A stretch of 64,000 bases of DNA from NCBI RefSeq assembly GCF_011075055.1, contig NC_058138.1, forward strand, positions 23,839,568 through 23,903,567, in the 5' to 3' direction. Position 1 is the first letter of the stretch. The number at the start of each line of letters is the position of its first letter. Shown piece after piece: positions 36,499 through 48,305 of this stretch. Below the pieces are notes generated by a model. It was not told the DNA's origin. It saw only the letters and a list, made by a program, of their open reading frames with translations, and did no database searches. This stretch comes from Mangifera indica (taxonomy: Eukaryota > Streptophyta > Magnoliopsida > Sapindales > Anacardiaceae). A program made the position numbers and the translations under genes.

Positions 36499-39449
36499 AT
36501 GGCTGTACAGAGGATAGACAGAGGAGATCTCTGGAAGAACAAGGTACGTGCACTTCAGCTGCAGCTCAGGGACCGGTTTCGAGTCGCTGTGGACCGCCAT
36601 CGACGCCGCCGTCATCGTCCTCAGATATTCGCGTCCGACGGCTCTTTGTCCACCGCCATTCAACGCTGGCTCGGTCTGTTCCGTGACTTCCGTCGTGATG
36701 CTCTCCCTTCCGCTTCTTCTGCTTTCTATCGTAAACGAGGTCAGCCGGTCGGTCTCACGCACGTGTTGAGATTTGAATGTTTTTTGTTTGTTACTTTGTA
36801 ATGGGAATGGCGCGTTTATCGCAGATGCACTTATAATGCGATCGAATCAATTCGAAATTGTAATATGCTTGGTAGAAAATGCGAAATATTATCTTAAAAA
36901 TAACTATATGTTTAACAATTGAATCTAGAACGATTCTTTTCGAGAGAGTGTGCCGTCATTGGTTCTCATACTGTTGTTTTTTGTTTTTAATTTTTTAATT
37001 ATTATGCTTGTTATTGGTATGATGATCTATTGTGCTCATTAATCTTGATTGTGTTGACATTTTCTCTTGGTCTCAGTGAGCCAAGACTTGAATGTGGAAG
37101 AAGATTCTGTTCTTGTTCGAATGCTTCAGGCTGTGGCTGTACCTGTCATTGGGAATGTCTGTCATGTGTTTATGAATGGCCTTAATCGTGTTCAGGTTTG
37201 TGTAATTGCAGATTATACCTGGTTTTTATGCTTCTTCTTTGCTTAGCGTATTGATTTTCACCTTAATTTTTTTGGTTGTTTGATATGAAAGGTCTATGGT
37301 GTGGAAAAATTACATGATGCATTGTTGCGTAGACCCAAGAACAAGCCTCTTATAACGGTATGATTAAATTATTTCTTGTAACTTGACTGCATTTGTTTAG
37401 ATATTTTTTTTGGGGTGAATTGATTGCTTCCTTTGCAGGTGAGCAACCATGTTGCTTCTGTGGATGATCCATTTGTTATTGCTTCACTTCTTCCTCCAGG
37501 TGTTCTCTTGGATGCTCAGAGCTTGAGATGGACACTTTGTGCTACAGATCGGTGTTTTAAGAATCCTGTTACTACTGCATTCTTTCGGAGTGTTAAAGTA
37601 TTGCCGGTTTCTCGTGGTGAGGGGTTATATCAGAAGGTATCCTTTATTTATCTTTTGCTTTACTGAAAATGCAACATGGATGAATTGCTTCAGCACCAGA
37701 CCAAACCAAATTTGTGATTGGAAGTTATTTGTTCACAATTGGAGTACATCCTGATGGCTCACCTGTTTTTTACTTGCTTTGAATCTTAGTACTTAGTCAA
37801 GGTTCTTTGAGTCCTTTATTGTAAACTGCAAGTATCTTCTGATATTTCTTTTCTTCTACTCGGATTAATCTCTTCACAAATTTAGAATGTAACCTAGATG
37901 GGAAGTTGCATTTCTGTCTCTGCTGGTTTGAGTTACTATGTGTTCTTCTCTAAGCTTTGCTTAGATGAATAAATCTACTTCCTATGGTTATATTTATCCA
38001 TTTTGGTGTCAATTTATAAGGTGGTTATGCTTACTTTGCCCACTTGCTTCATTCAGGGTATGGATATGGCTGTTTCAAAGTTGAATGGTGGTGGGTGGGT
38101 TCACATCTTCCCAGAAGGTAGTCGTTCACGGGATGGTGGGAAAACCATTGGGTCTTCCAAGAGAGGTGTTGGGAGGTAAGAATTTGTTGTGAGACATGTT
38201 CTTCTATTATCCACCTAGGGAAGAGGAGAGTTCCAATCTTGTTCATTTGCTTACCGTAACTTTTACTAATGAGACATTTTAGAACTCTTTAATTCTGCTA
38301 TCTGTTGTGTGATTTGCTTCATTTTTTTCTTGAATGATATATTTAACAGTTGTATGTTAGTGCTCAACAGGTTAGTCTTAGATGCTGATAATATCCCAAT
38401 GGTTGTTCCATTTGTGCATACTGGGATGCAGGAAGTCATGCCTATAGGTGCTACCTTTCCAAGGTTTGGCAAAACAGTAAGTATTCAAAGTATTCTTCTT
38501 GCTCTTGCATACAAAGTATTCTAACTCATGCATTTTATTTTCATTGCAATAGATGTTCACATTTGGGGGATTGAAATAAAAGTTTCTGCCTTTTCAATCT
38601 TATTTAGAATGCTGAAAAAAGGAAAATAAAAGGATGGTACTTGATTTTTTGTTGTATGATCACAATATTCACTTTCTGCTTTGTATCAACCCCCTTCCCT
38701 TTCTGAAGGTCGTTCAACACTACGGCTGCCTTAAGTAGGAAGTAGTTTGGTACTATTGTACCATGTGGCTTGTTAATTAATAATGGTGATGCTGATACTT
38801 TGCTGTGGATTACTGTTATTTAATATTCTCACTGTTTATTAACCTTTTCTAGGCCCACATATTGGAATCATATTTTTGTGTCCAGTTTAATAACTTCCAA
38901 AATAGTTCACATTCTAATATTTTGTAGGTAACTGTACTTATCGGTGATCCCATCGAGTTTGATGATTTGCTTAACGAGGAACAAGAAGAAAGCTTATCAA
39001 GGGGAATGCTTTATGATGCTATAGCTTCAAGGATTGGCCATCGACTGCATAAGTTAAAAGTCCAAGTTGACAGGCTTGCTCTTGAGCAACCAACTGCTGA
39101 ACGTGCAGCTGAGATCCTGCAACAGCTTGACTGTGAACCGTTTGGTATCCGCAATCACATATCAACCGAAGATTACTTACTCGCACAAGAAACCCAGGCT
39201 CAAACCAACCTAGATTGTTCACAAGAACAACCACTTTTCAGAATGGGATTCTGGCACAAAGGTGCATTTGCTTCAAGGATGTGTGGCTATATGGACCCTT
39301 CTGAGCTAATGGGTTTTGCTGCCAGAGGTTTGTTCATGAAACATAGTCGATCAGGTGATAGGGTTGCAAGTGTTAGAGAGATAGGACCATTGAGAGCATG
39401 GAAACATTATCTCGAAGCTAGTCTATTAGGAAGGTGGAATACATGCTAG
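36499..39449 (+). CDS. TAZ: Tafazzin-like phospholipid/glycerol acyltransferase
   Basis: PlsC-type acyltransferase related to tafazzin, which remodels acyl chains of cardiolipin and other phospholipids at mitochondrial or ER membranes. Exons 36499-36739, 37077-37195, 37292-37357, 37439-37636, 38057-38175, 38371-38476 and 38928-39449 give 456 residues. The N-terminus is Arg-rich, with D-R-H-R-R-R-R-H-R and no clear transit cleavage. Acyltransferase motif I is N145-H146-x4-D151 (N-H-V-A-S-V-D-D-P), and motif III is F226-P-E-G-S-R-S232. P-L-I-T-V-S-N-H before motif I is typical of the tafazzin branch. The long final exon adds a C-terminal extension of about 170 residues, as in the plant proteins of this group. 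Its position between REF and CPA matches Arabidopsis At3g05510 (from memory). The substrate is not proven by sequence. Confidence 0.92.
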
Positions 39450-40568
39450 GAATACTCTCTCCAGTCTCCAGGCATCTGTAATCCCTGAAATTTTGACGCT
39501 CACAGCCAAAATGCAAAACACTTCTAGAAAGTGTTTTCTTTTTTGTTTCCATAATTAGCTTGTACATAGCTTCTTTCTTTTTGAACAATTTGACTATTCA
39601 GAAAGTGTTTTAGGATGTCAAAATAGAGAATTTGCGCTGTTAATTTCCTTCTTTTGATAAGTTAAAAGAAGGATGATTACAAGTCTGATTACTAGTTGGA
39701 ATGAATGAATGTAATTATGATTAGTTGGATTGATTACATTAGGTTCAATCAATGACGATAATTACTTGCACCCATAAGTTTTTACGAGAATCATGTGAAT
39801 AACGTCTTCCGGATGAACCGTTAGGTCGGATGATAAGATACTTGAACCAGGATCCACTAGTCGGAATGATCAACCCTTGGATTTTATGGTCTGAAAACGT
39901 TGTTTTTGTCTTGCGTATAGGAAAAGGGTATTTTAAGCAATTAATATTTAATGACTAAAATACCCTTATATTGCATGACAATTTTTTAAAAAAATTGATT
40001 TAATATTTTCTACACCATTAACCTTATAAATAATTATAAAATGGAAGGATTAAATTTTTTGTTATAAAAATTTATTATAAATTAAGAATAAATTTAATCT
40101 AAATTAATTTGAATTCAAATCTATACTGATTTTAAATGAGCAAAATTTAAGAGTTCGAGATTCAGACGAACATTATCGCATTATAGATCATTTTATCAAT
40201 TATTTTTTATATTTTTTGGACGATTTTTCTGCTCTTTTATTTATTTATTTTTTATGATTTTATTTTCTCCTGTAACTTTATTGGTCACCAAAAGGTCCTA
40301 TCGAGTTCGAAGATCGGCTCCCTCCCACTTGTAATATCCAATACTTTGTATTTATTCATTTTCCCCCTGTTCATCGAAATCATTTCTACTCACACACCCC
40401 CAGGCCCTTTACAGATCATACAACTCTCTCTCTCTTCCCACCTTTTTTATTTTATTTTATTTTATTTTTCCATTTTCCCAAAATTTTCACTCCTCGCTCG
40501 CTCCTTTCCTTTCAAATCCACACCCCACTAACATTGCTTCAATTCAAGTCCTTCACGCGTGCCAACAC
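39450..40568. other. Intergenic, tafazzin gene 3' flank to CPA
   Basis: Probable 3' UTR to about 39650, then AT-rich DNA. A pyrimidine-rich stretch (CTCTCTCTCTCTTCCC at about 40424-40440, then TTTTATTTTATTTTA) precedes the CPA start, fitting a plant leader with Y-patches. No gene is seen. Confidence 0.5.
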
Positions 40569-40982
40569 ATGGCGGAAGAGTCCGAGCTCAGCTGTAAACA
40601 GAAGAAAGAGATCGCCAAATGGTTCCTCCTCAACGCTCCCGCCGGCGAAATCCAATACGTCGCCAAAGGTTTTCTTTCTTGTTTTTTTTTCTCTTAATGA
40701 TCAATTTGAATCGGCACGTTTTGGATCCATTCACATTGATTTCATTGAATTAACCGCCATTGGGTTTTCTTTTCGCTTCTGAAGATTTGAAATCGGTTTT
40801 GAATGACGATGACGTGTACAACGAGGCGGCTTCTGAGTCGTTCCCTATTTACAACAAATCTCACATGATTTGCATCCAAATGCCTGCTGGAACTGGAGAT
40901 GTAAGTCTTTTTAATTTTTTCTGATTTGTTCGGTTTTAGATTTTTGAGTATTGTATGAGATATTAGTCTATTGGTTACTGAT

Positions 40983-41043
<61 letters not shown>

Positions 41044-44000
41044 AATAAATCTTAATGGTTTGGTGAATACTTCAATATGTAGTTATGGAATATTAGTATA
41101 AATGAATATCTGGTTAGAGTAATAGAGTAATAGTAAATGCATTAACCATGAATAAAAGCACTGAGTACAAACGCAGACTGTGTTATCGCGTGATTAAGTG
41201 TTACTTTATATCAAATTTAAAATCATTTAATTACATTATCGATGTCAACATTTATACCCATCGTTAGTACATGAAGAATTATTGATCTGTTAAATGGTTT
41301 TCACTGTGTATATTTTGATACATCAGATTATTATTGATTTTTTTTCGGTGGTTGGGGTTGTGGAATATCTGATATATGATGTGGTTACACTTTGAGAATC
41401 TTGTTTACAAAGTTGCTACATATGTAGGTAAAGTGAAAGTGACTTCAAATATAGGTTAGTAGTGACAAATGTATATTTTTTAATTTTCATAACTCAGAAA
41501 TGGCCCTAACTCATAAAGTGAATGTGAGTTCAAAATGGGGTCTTGTGGAATGCTGATGTGGAGTGCGAATAAAGTGACAATTGTTGATCTCTTTGACGCT
41601 AAAGTTATTTGATTCATATAAATTTATGTGTATCAAAATTTATCTCTGCATTTCCTTCTAATATTGATTTGTATTTGTAGGTGTTGGTAACATCATATGG
41701 TGAGCTTGATAAGAATAAGTATCTTGATCCTAGGACTGCCCAGGTTGCTATAATTGACCATGTTAAACAGGTAAGTTGTGATATCTTTAGAGATTTCTGC
41801 TCATTGTACATCTTATGATGAACTTGATAAGAATAAGTATCGTGGTCCTAGGACTGCCCAGGTTGCTATAGTTGACCATTTTAAAAACTAAGTTGTGATA
41901 TCTTTAAAGAATCTTGCACTTTGTATATTATAAGGTAGTGCAAAAGAATAAGAATATTTCAATTACTTATCTTAAGGCAGCTTGAAGCGCTATTATTCAT
42001 TTACAGTATCTATGTTATAAACATGGAGTCATGTAAATAAATCAATAAAGAGAAAGTATTCAAAGTTCATTAGTTGCATACTATTCATTTTTGTTGAAGT
42101 AATAGTATGTGTATGTAGATGATGAACTCTGTTTTTTATTGCCCATTTTTTATGTCATGTCGTGCTAAATTGGTTCAGGTTTGTACAGAAGTAAGACCTG
42201 CAGCTGATGAGGAACTTCCATCTCCATATATTGAGGAATTCCGGTATGCCTTATTACTCTCTTATATGTAGATGTTTTCTTAATTGCTTTGCAGTAGTTC
42301 TGTTTAATTGTATGAACCTTAAAATGAGAAAAAGGGCAAGAAGGTAAGCATCCAATTTATTTAGATTTATATTTTACATCTATTATACTATTTGCTTGTC
42401 CCTATTATTGCTTCTATTTACTTCACATGCTATTGTGGATTTCTTCCATTAGCCTTTCTGAACTCAAATTTTCAAAAGTGTTTTGTCTGAAATCTTATTA
42501 TTTGTAGATTTTGTAAATTCAGACTCATGTTTGTTGTTCAACCATGAATTTGTGATTGTTGACTTTTTTTCTAACTTATTGTTCCTTCATTTCCATGTTT
42601 GAAATCCAAGGTTATGCCCCAAGTAGTAGCATGTTCCTAAGGTTATTTACTAAAAGGTTGTACTCTTGAGTGCTTGACAAAATTGTGGCTAAGCTTTTAT
42701 TGTGGCAGGTATGCTCTGGATTCAGAAGTACTTAGATATGTTGGTGAAGCTTATCCAAAAGGTGTATGTTCAGTTTATTGTACAAAGGGAAAAGATGTGG
42801 AGGGACCGGGATTTGATTTTGAGCTTGTCGTGGTGATTTCTGCTGCCAGACTTAGCCCACAGAACTTTTGGTGTGTAAAATCTATCAAATCATAGTAGTT
42901 ATTTGATGCTCTTTATTTGGCACCATGGTTAGCTTTGGGAGATTTTTATACCATGTAAACACCTGCTTGTGTGGGTGTACTTTTACATATTATTAATTAA
43001 TAACAAGATATATCAGTTACGAAAGGTAAACTTTTTTTTTTGAATTAATCCTTACATTATTTTGCTGGAATATGAATAGTAATGGAAGTTGGCGGTCAAT
43101 ATGGAACATTGAGTTCAACGATGATGCACAAGTGCTGGAAGTGACAGGCAAGCTGCAGGTATTTGTAGCAATTTGCGTTTTTCATTAAATATATTTGCCA
43201 CTTCTACTCAATTCTCATCTATGTGCTTATATACATCTTTACTGTGCCGATTCTTCTTTTTTTTAAGGTGGGTGCCCATTATTTTGAAGAGGGAAATGTT
43301 CAGTTAGATGCAAAACATGAATGCAAAGATTCAACAATCTTTCAGGTAGTCATTAAACTTACATGTACCTGATCACATCCTATTTATGATGTGGCCCTTC
43401 CATCTTTATGGGAGAAACTAAAACTCCAGCAAATTACTCTACTGGCCAAGTCAATTAATTCAATTGCATGTATCTTATTTGTGTGAGAGCTGAGTAGCAG
43501 GGTTTGCTAGATTTAGTATTAGTAGAACAGAAATACTTTTACTATGGAAAACTTCCAGAGACTTAGGATTTGCTACATTTAGTATTAGTAGAACATAAAT
43601 TTTTTTCTTATATAAGACCTCCAGAGACTTACGATTTTCTGCAGAACCATGCTCCAATTTCCACAACATTGGAGTTGAGCATTTTGTATAGATTTATTGT
43701 ATGAAAAGGGTACATACCTAAGCTCTTATCTCATTATTTTTGTTTTATTTGTCTCAGTCCCCTGACGACTCTGCAATTTTGATAGCCCACATTATACGCC
43801 ATCATGAGACAGAGTATCTGGCATCCCTAGAGGTTCTCATTATGCTGTTTTTTATTCTCAAATACTTGAATTTTTCAGTTTTTGCTTACAATTTACATCA
43901 ACAGGCATCCTACTCAAATCTGCCAGATAACACATTCAAGGTATCATCTTGTTTGAGGGCTATCTTTTCTGAAAATTTTCTGAATACATTCTCCATTATA

Positions 44001-44656
44001 ATTGAGAAGGTCTACATTGGTTTTTTATTTTTCTTCTACGTTCACACCAATTATAGATGTTTGTTTTTTCATGTATGCTGTTTGGGCATGAAACCATTTA
44101 GCTTGGGAGGTGTTCTTGTATGTATATAACTTAATTAAAACTGAAAGATGCTACCTACCCTTGATACAACCCCTCTGTGTATGGCTTCCTGATTGATTGT
44201 TTGGATAACAAGTAGACAGTATCTTTTTGTAATTTTTGTTTCAATCTCTTAAACCAAACAGTGGTCCTAATTAACAATCAGTAATTGGTCCAGTTTAATG
44301 CAATTCAACACTGTGCTACAAAGCATTCTAGTGCACTGTATCCTAGTCCTTACAATACGCTACCTAGGTTATGCAGCTTGTTTTTGCTGAAGGTTGTTGG
44401 CATATTGTCCTCAAAATTGTTTCTTTCTTCTGCTAGTAGCTGACTCAAACAAATAGAGTTTGCATTTTCTCTGTAATATGATGAGATACCTAAGAATTGA
44501 AATCATTTCTAGTTCTAGAGCCATCTAATCCCTAATATTGTAATGCAGGATCTCCGGAGGAAACTTCCAGTTACCCGTACCCATTTCCCTTGGCATAACA
44601 CTTCACAATTTAGCCTTACAAGAGAAATCTCAAAAGAACTCGGAATCGGAAAGTGA
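40569..44656 (+). CDS. CPA: F-actin capping protein subunit alpha (CPA)
   Basis: Alpha subunit of the heterodimeric actin capping protein, which binds filament barbed ends and limits assembly in the cytoplasm. Ten exons: 40569-40668, 40785-40900, 41681-41770, 42179-42243, 42709-42870, 43080-43158, 43268-43345, 43758-43832, 43905-43940 and 44549-44656, encoding 302 residues. The start follows A-A-C-A-C and opens M-A-E-E-S-E-L-S. Family landmarks are K-W-F-L-L-N-A-P-A-G-E-I, the junction-restored F-C-N-G-S-W-R-S-I-W, and the C-terminal L-P-V-T-R-T-H-F-P-W-H, part of the mobile actin-binding tail. All introns are GT-AG. Intron 2 holds a MITE and a TA tract, and intron 3 a decayed copy of exon 3. 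Confidence 0.96.
40993..41039. repeat. TA microsatellite in CPA intron 2
   Basis: About 23 uninterrupted TA units; likely length-polymorphic. Confidence 0.95.
41168..41267. mobile_element. Small MITE, copy 4 (CPA intron 2)
   Basis: 100 bp between TA dinucleotides (41166-41167 and 41268-41269). Left end CAAACGCAGACTGTGTTATC; right end read inward CTAACGATGGGTATAAATG. It shares the TTATC...GTGATTA inner word with the other copies but is the most diverged. Confidence 0.7.
41818..41926 (+). pseudogene. Decayed tandem copy of CPA exon 3 and its donor region
   Basis: Repeats exon 3 from GAACTTGATAAGAATAAGTA through GACTGCCCAGGTTGCTATA and on into the following intron (AAGTTGTGATATCTTTA). Changes include CTTGAT to CGTGGT, and the donor CAG|GTAAGT became AAAACTAAGT, so the copy cannot be spliced as an exon with a normal 5' site. 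The acceptor side was not duplicated. Confidence 0.85.
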
Positions 44657-46325
44657 ATATTACAGCATCTTGAAAACATGGCCATTGTCTTGATGCGTAA
44701 AATTGAGATAGTGAGTCCCCTTCCTATTGCTGATTTGCTTTCTTAAACATATTAATTCTTGGGAGAGTTTACTTCCTCTCCCTTCCTCACCTCAAATTCA
44801 GTCAATTGCAGTAGATATGCCATTTGCCATCCGATTGTTCTTTGTCAATAGTGTTCTCAATTTTGGTGCGTAGTTCTTGTACCGTGTTACTGACGGAGTC
44901 ATGTTGTGTATAGCAGTAATTTTTTTCAACAATGACATTATTTTTCCCTTCTGATGTTTGTAAAGTTTGTGACCTTAATTTTGACTCTGTTTGCGCTGTA
45001 TCCTTAAATTATTTACTCGCTGGATTCCTTTGAAGAGTTTGTGGGATGCGATGAATTAGGGCTTTCATGGCAGAGAAGTAAAACTGAGAACAGATGCTTG
45101 TTTAGTAATTCATAATTATAATCTTGGGTTTTTCTTAAGTTATTTTGTAATATTATTGTTCTAAGATGTGATCATAAATTTCTCATATTTAGAATATATG
45201 GCATAATTAAAATTTAAAATTCTAATAAAATTTCAAAATAAATACAGTATGGTTTTTAACTGCAGCTCGATTCAATTTTGAGTCAATCTTCAATGGTTTC
45301 ATTGAATTTTAGTTATTTCATGGTTTAGATTTGTGATTGGTTTTTGAATGAATCGATTGGTGGGTTTGAATTTTAAATTTTTTGATGAATCGACTGGTGG
45401 GTTTGAATTCTGGAATTTTAAAACTTGGGAACGTGAAAAAATGATGTGAAGATGTTCTTAAAGTGAAAAAATAAAAGCCGGCATTGGAACTTGTGTCTTG
45501 GATTTTAGTCATCTCATGGTTTGGATTTGTTATTGGTTTCTTGATGGATCGGTATAAAATTTGGGTCTGAGAAAAAATGAAGGGAAATTAAAATTTTTAT
45601 CTTTATTGTAATTTGTGTATATATAAATATCACTCATTTTAAAGTTTAAACAAATATATTATAACAATAATTTACTTTCTCAAAATATCACTCATTCTAT
45701 TTTTATGTAGAGATTTTTTTATTTTTCTTTGTAACTTTTTTTCTTCTTTTTTATCTTTTAAGTGATAAAAGAATTATATAAAAAATAGAATAAATGTTTC
45801 AAAAATAAAAGAAGGTAGAAAAAAAGTGAAAAAGAAAATGAATTTTAAATTAAGAATTCTTAACTGAAAAAAAAAATTTTAAAAGGTTGGCCAAATAAAA
45901 AGGGTTCGTATTTTTATTATATTATATTTTAATTATAATATTATATAATTATATTATAATATAATTATATTAAAAAAGATTGGCGTGTGTTTTGGTTTTT
46001 TATTATAAATATAATATAATTATATATATAATATAATATAATTAAAATATAATATTATATAAAATATATTATATTATATAATATAATTCATTGAAATAAA
46101 AAACTGAAAAAAAGGAGTAAAAAAGGGTTGGCAAGCCAACCCTTCAATTAAAAAGGGTGGCGACCAACCTTTTAAAAATTAATCAAGGATTGGTATCAAC
46201 GCTAACCCTTACAAAATAATAAAGGGTTGACAGATGTCAACCCTTTTAAAAAACGTCAACTGGTGTTAACCTCTTTTTATTTTCCTCAACCCCTTTTTTT
46301 TATCGCTAACCCCTTATTTTTATGT
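44657..46325. other. Intergenic, CPA 3' flank to solo LTR
   Basis: CPA 3' UTR to about 44900, then AT-rich DNA. Two diverged copies of a block around ATGGTTTAGATTTGTGATTGG lie at 45306-45365 and 45502-45560, with a partial third near 45381. A nearly pure A/T palindromic stretch covers 45910-46085. The palindromes at 46123-46246 are listed separately. Confidence 0.5.
46123..46246. repeat. Array of short perfect palindromes (AAGGGTTG...)
   Basis: Hairpin 1 (46123-46144) has perfect 10-base arms AAGGGTTGGC/GCCAACCCTT with a 2-base loop. Hairpin 2 (46221-46246) has perfect 12-base arms AAAGGGTTGACA/TGTCAACCCTTT with a 2-base loop. Between them AAAAGGGTGGCGACCAACCTTTT (46151-46173) is a near-perfect third. 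Related half-sites GCTAACCC, GGTGTTAACC and CCTCAACCCC continue to 46320. Confidence 0.85.
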
Positions 46326-46396
46326 CAATCTGTAATATCCTTAGGTACGTTTCAGAGATATTTATATCTTTTGATCCTATTTCGAGATATTTCTAG

Positions 46397-47342
46397 TTTT
46401 AAATAGGGCAAATGACTATTTCCCACCCATGTTTTAGCCGTTTCTCAATCACATATCCACGCTAGATGAAAAACTCAATCATCCACCCAAAATTTAATCT
46501 GTTTGTTTCCACCCACATTTTTTCAGTTAGATTAAGGGGCAAATTAGTAATTTTATTAATAATATTAAATAATTAAAATTTTATCTCATTTTTCCCTCTT
46601 TAATTTGAAAAACTAACATTTGTCCTCCTGAATTAAGTTTTAAAAAAATCACTTTTTCCCTTTGAAATGCAGCCACTTTTTTCGGTGACGGCTGAGAAGA
46701 TTTCGTCCAGAGGTTGATCACCTCTGGACGACGACGATCGTTGTCCAAGAAGGACGACCGTTGTCCAGATCTTTGGAGGAAGAATCGTCGTCCAGATCTG
46801 GACGACGCTTCTTCGTCCAAATTTGGACGACGGACGAAGAAGCGTCGTCCAGGACGACGAAGAATCGTCTTCCAGACGAAGAATCTTCGTCCAGGACGAC
46901 GAAGCGTCGTCCAGTCTGGACGATGTTTCGTCGTCTATTATGGACGACGTTAATGGACGATGACCGTCGTTGTCCAATGAAGATCAACGAGCGTCGTCCA
47001 TTCTCTGGATGACGCTCATCACTCTCCCTCTAGCCACATCGTTGTCGGTGGCCGGAGGGAAAGTGAAAAAAAAATAGGGATTTGGGGGGGGGGGGTGAAA
47101 GTCACTTTTCAAAGTTTAGAGATGGGGGTAAAAATTAATTTTTAAAATCGAAGGGGGAAAATGCGATAAAATTATATAACCGGAATATAAACAGTAAAAT
47201 AACGGTTTTACCCCTCAATTTAACGGAGGATTTAACGGCAGTTTAGAGATGGGTGGGTGTTTGAGTTTTTCATCTAACGTAGGTATGCATTTGAGATAAC
47301 GCTAAAATATAGGTGGAAAATAGTCATTTTCCCTTTTAAATA
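46397..47342. mobile_element. Non-autonomous Mutator-type element, copy C, nested in the solo LTR
   Basis: The element is 46406-47333 (928 bp). Perfect 9-bp duplications TTTTAAATA lie at 46397-46405 and 47334-47342. Ends: GGGCAAATGACTATTTCC on the left, GGGAAAATGACTATTTTCC read inward from the right. The inverted match continues through the words for 'GATGAAAAACTCAA' and beyond. The core (46660-47040) is an array of GTCGTCC / GGACGAC words that pair with each other, including GTCCAGATCTGGAC and GTCCAAATTTGGAC palindromes. A run of eleven G follows near 47083. It inserted after the LTR was in place. Confidence 0.93.
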
Positions 47343-47943
47343 TATATGTTCACATGTATGTGTGTATGTGTTTATATATATATAAATACAAAAAAAGACA
47401 AAGAAAAAAAAGAAAAAAAAAAGATAAAAATTTATATAAAGAGGAAAAAAAGACAAAACAAGGAAACTTCAAGATTTTCCATCTTCTCCTGTAAAAACTC
47501 TAACAGCCAGCCCTTACATGCTTGTTTTCTTCATTTTTATAAGGAAAATGGATAATTTGAAGAGTTTGAAAGAAGAGTAAAGAAAAAAAAGAAATAGAAA
47601 CACTTTTGGAGCTTGGTAACTAAAAAATCTCTTTCTTTTTCCCTCTTTCTATGTTTATATATATTGAATGTATGTTATATGAATATATTAGTATGTTTTT
47701 GTGTTGATTTAAGGTGATTTTGGTGATAAAAGAAATAAGACAAGGAAGAGAAAGTCAACTTGCAAAGATTGGCTTGAAACAAGGTAAGAGGTATTATCCT
47801 TGATATGTTGTATGTTTTAGGCTTTTGGTTCCTTGGATCTATGTTATAAATGATGATTTTGAAGTTGAGAAATATTGTTTTACCATTTGGGATGTCTATA
47901 TGTGTGATTTTGTTCATGACAGAAAGTTGCATAATATTTATAG

Positions 47944-48305
47944 TTTTGCCACTGAACTCGTCTCTCTTTTTGACTATCTTATCTAATGAATTATGAATGT
48001 TCTTATATCTTGTTGGAAAACTCTTTGAATCCTCTTTCCAATGATATATAATTTGTATAAATTAGAGATCATTTGGACTGTTAAATATTGTATGAACCAA
48101 AAGAACTGCTTCATCAAATAAACAGAGGGGGCAATTTTGCCACTGATTTCATCTCACGTTTTGACTATCTTATCTAATGAATTATGAGTATTATTATAGC
48201 TTGTTGGAAATATCTTTAAATCCTCTTTCCAATGATATATAACTTGTATGAATTAGAAACCGTTTGGACCATGAAATTGTATAAAAAAGAAGGTTACCCG
48301 GTCAA
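47944..48305. repeat. 190-bp tandem repeat inside the solo LTR
   Basis: Both copies start TTTTGCCACTGA and share TTGACTATCTTATCTAATGA and CCTCTTTCCAATGATATATA. They differ at many positions, so the duplication is older than the solo-LTR state and is probably a property of the retrotransposon family. Confidence 0.85.

Noticed and set aside
46123..46320. CRISPR-like repeat array
   Set aside because: Repeats are palindromes without regular spacers, and the DNA is plant nuclear.
46581..47012. Five overlapping open frames in both strands as a Ser/Arg-rich protein
   Set aside because: All derive from the GTCGTCC/GGACGAC array of element C; the frames mirror each other across strands.
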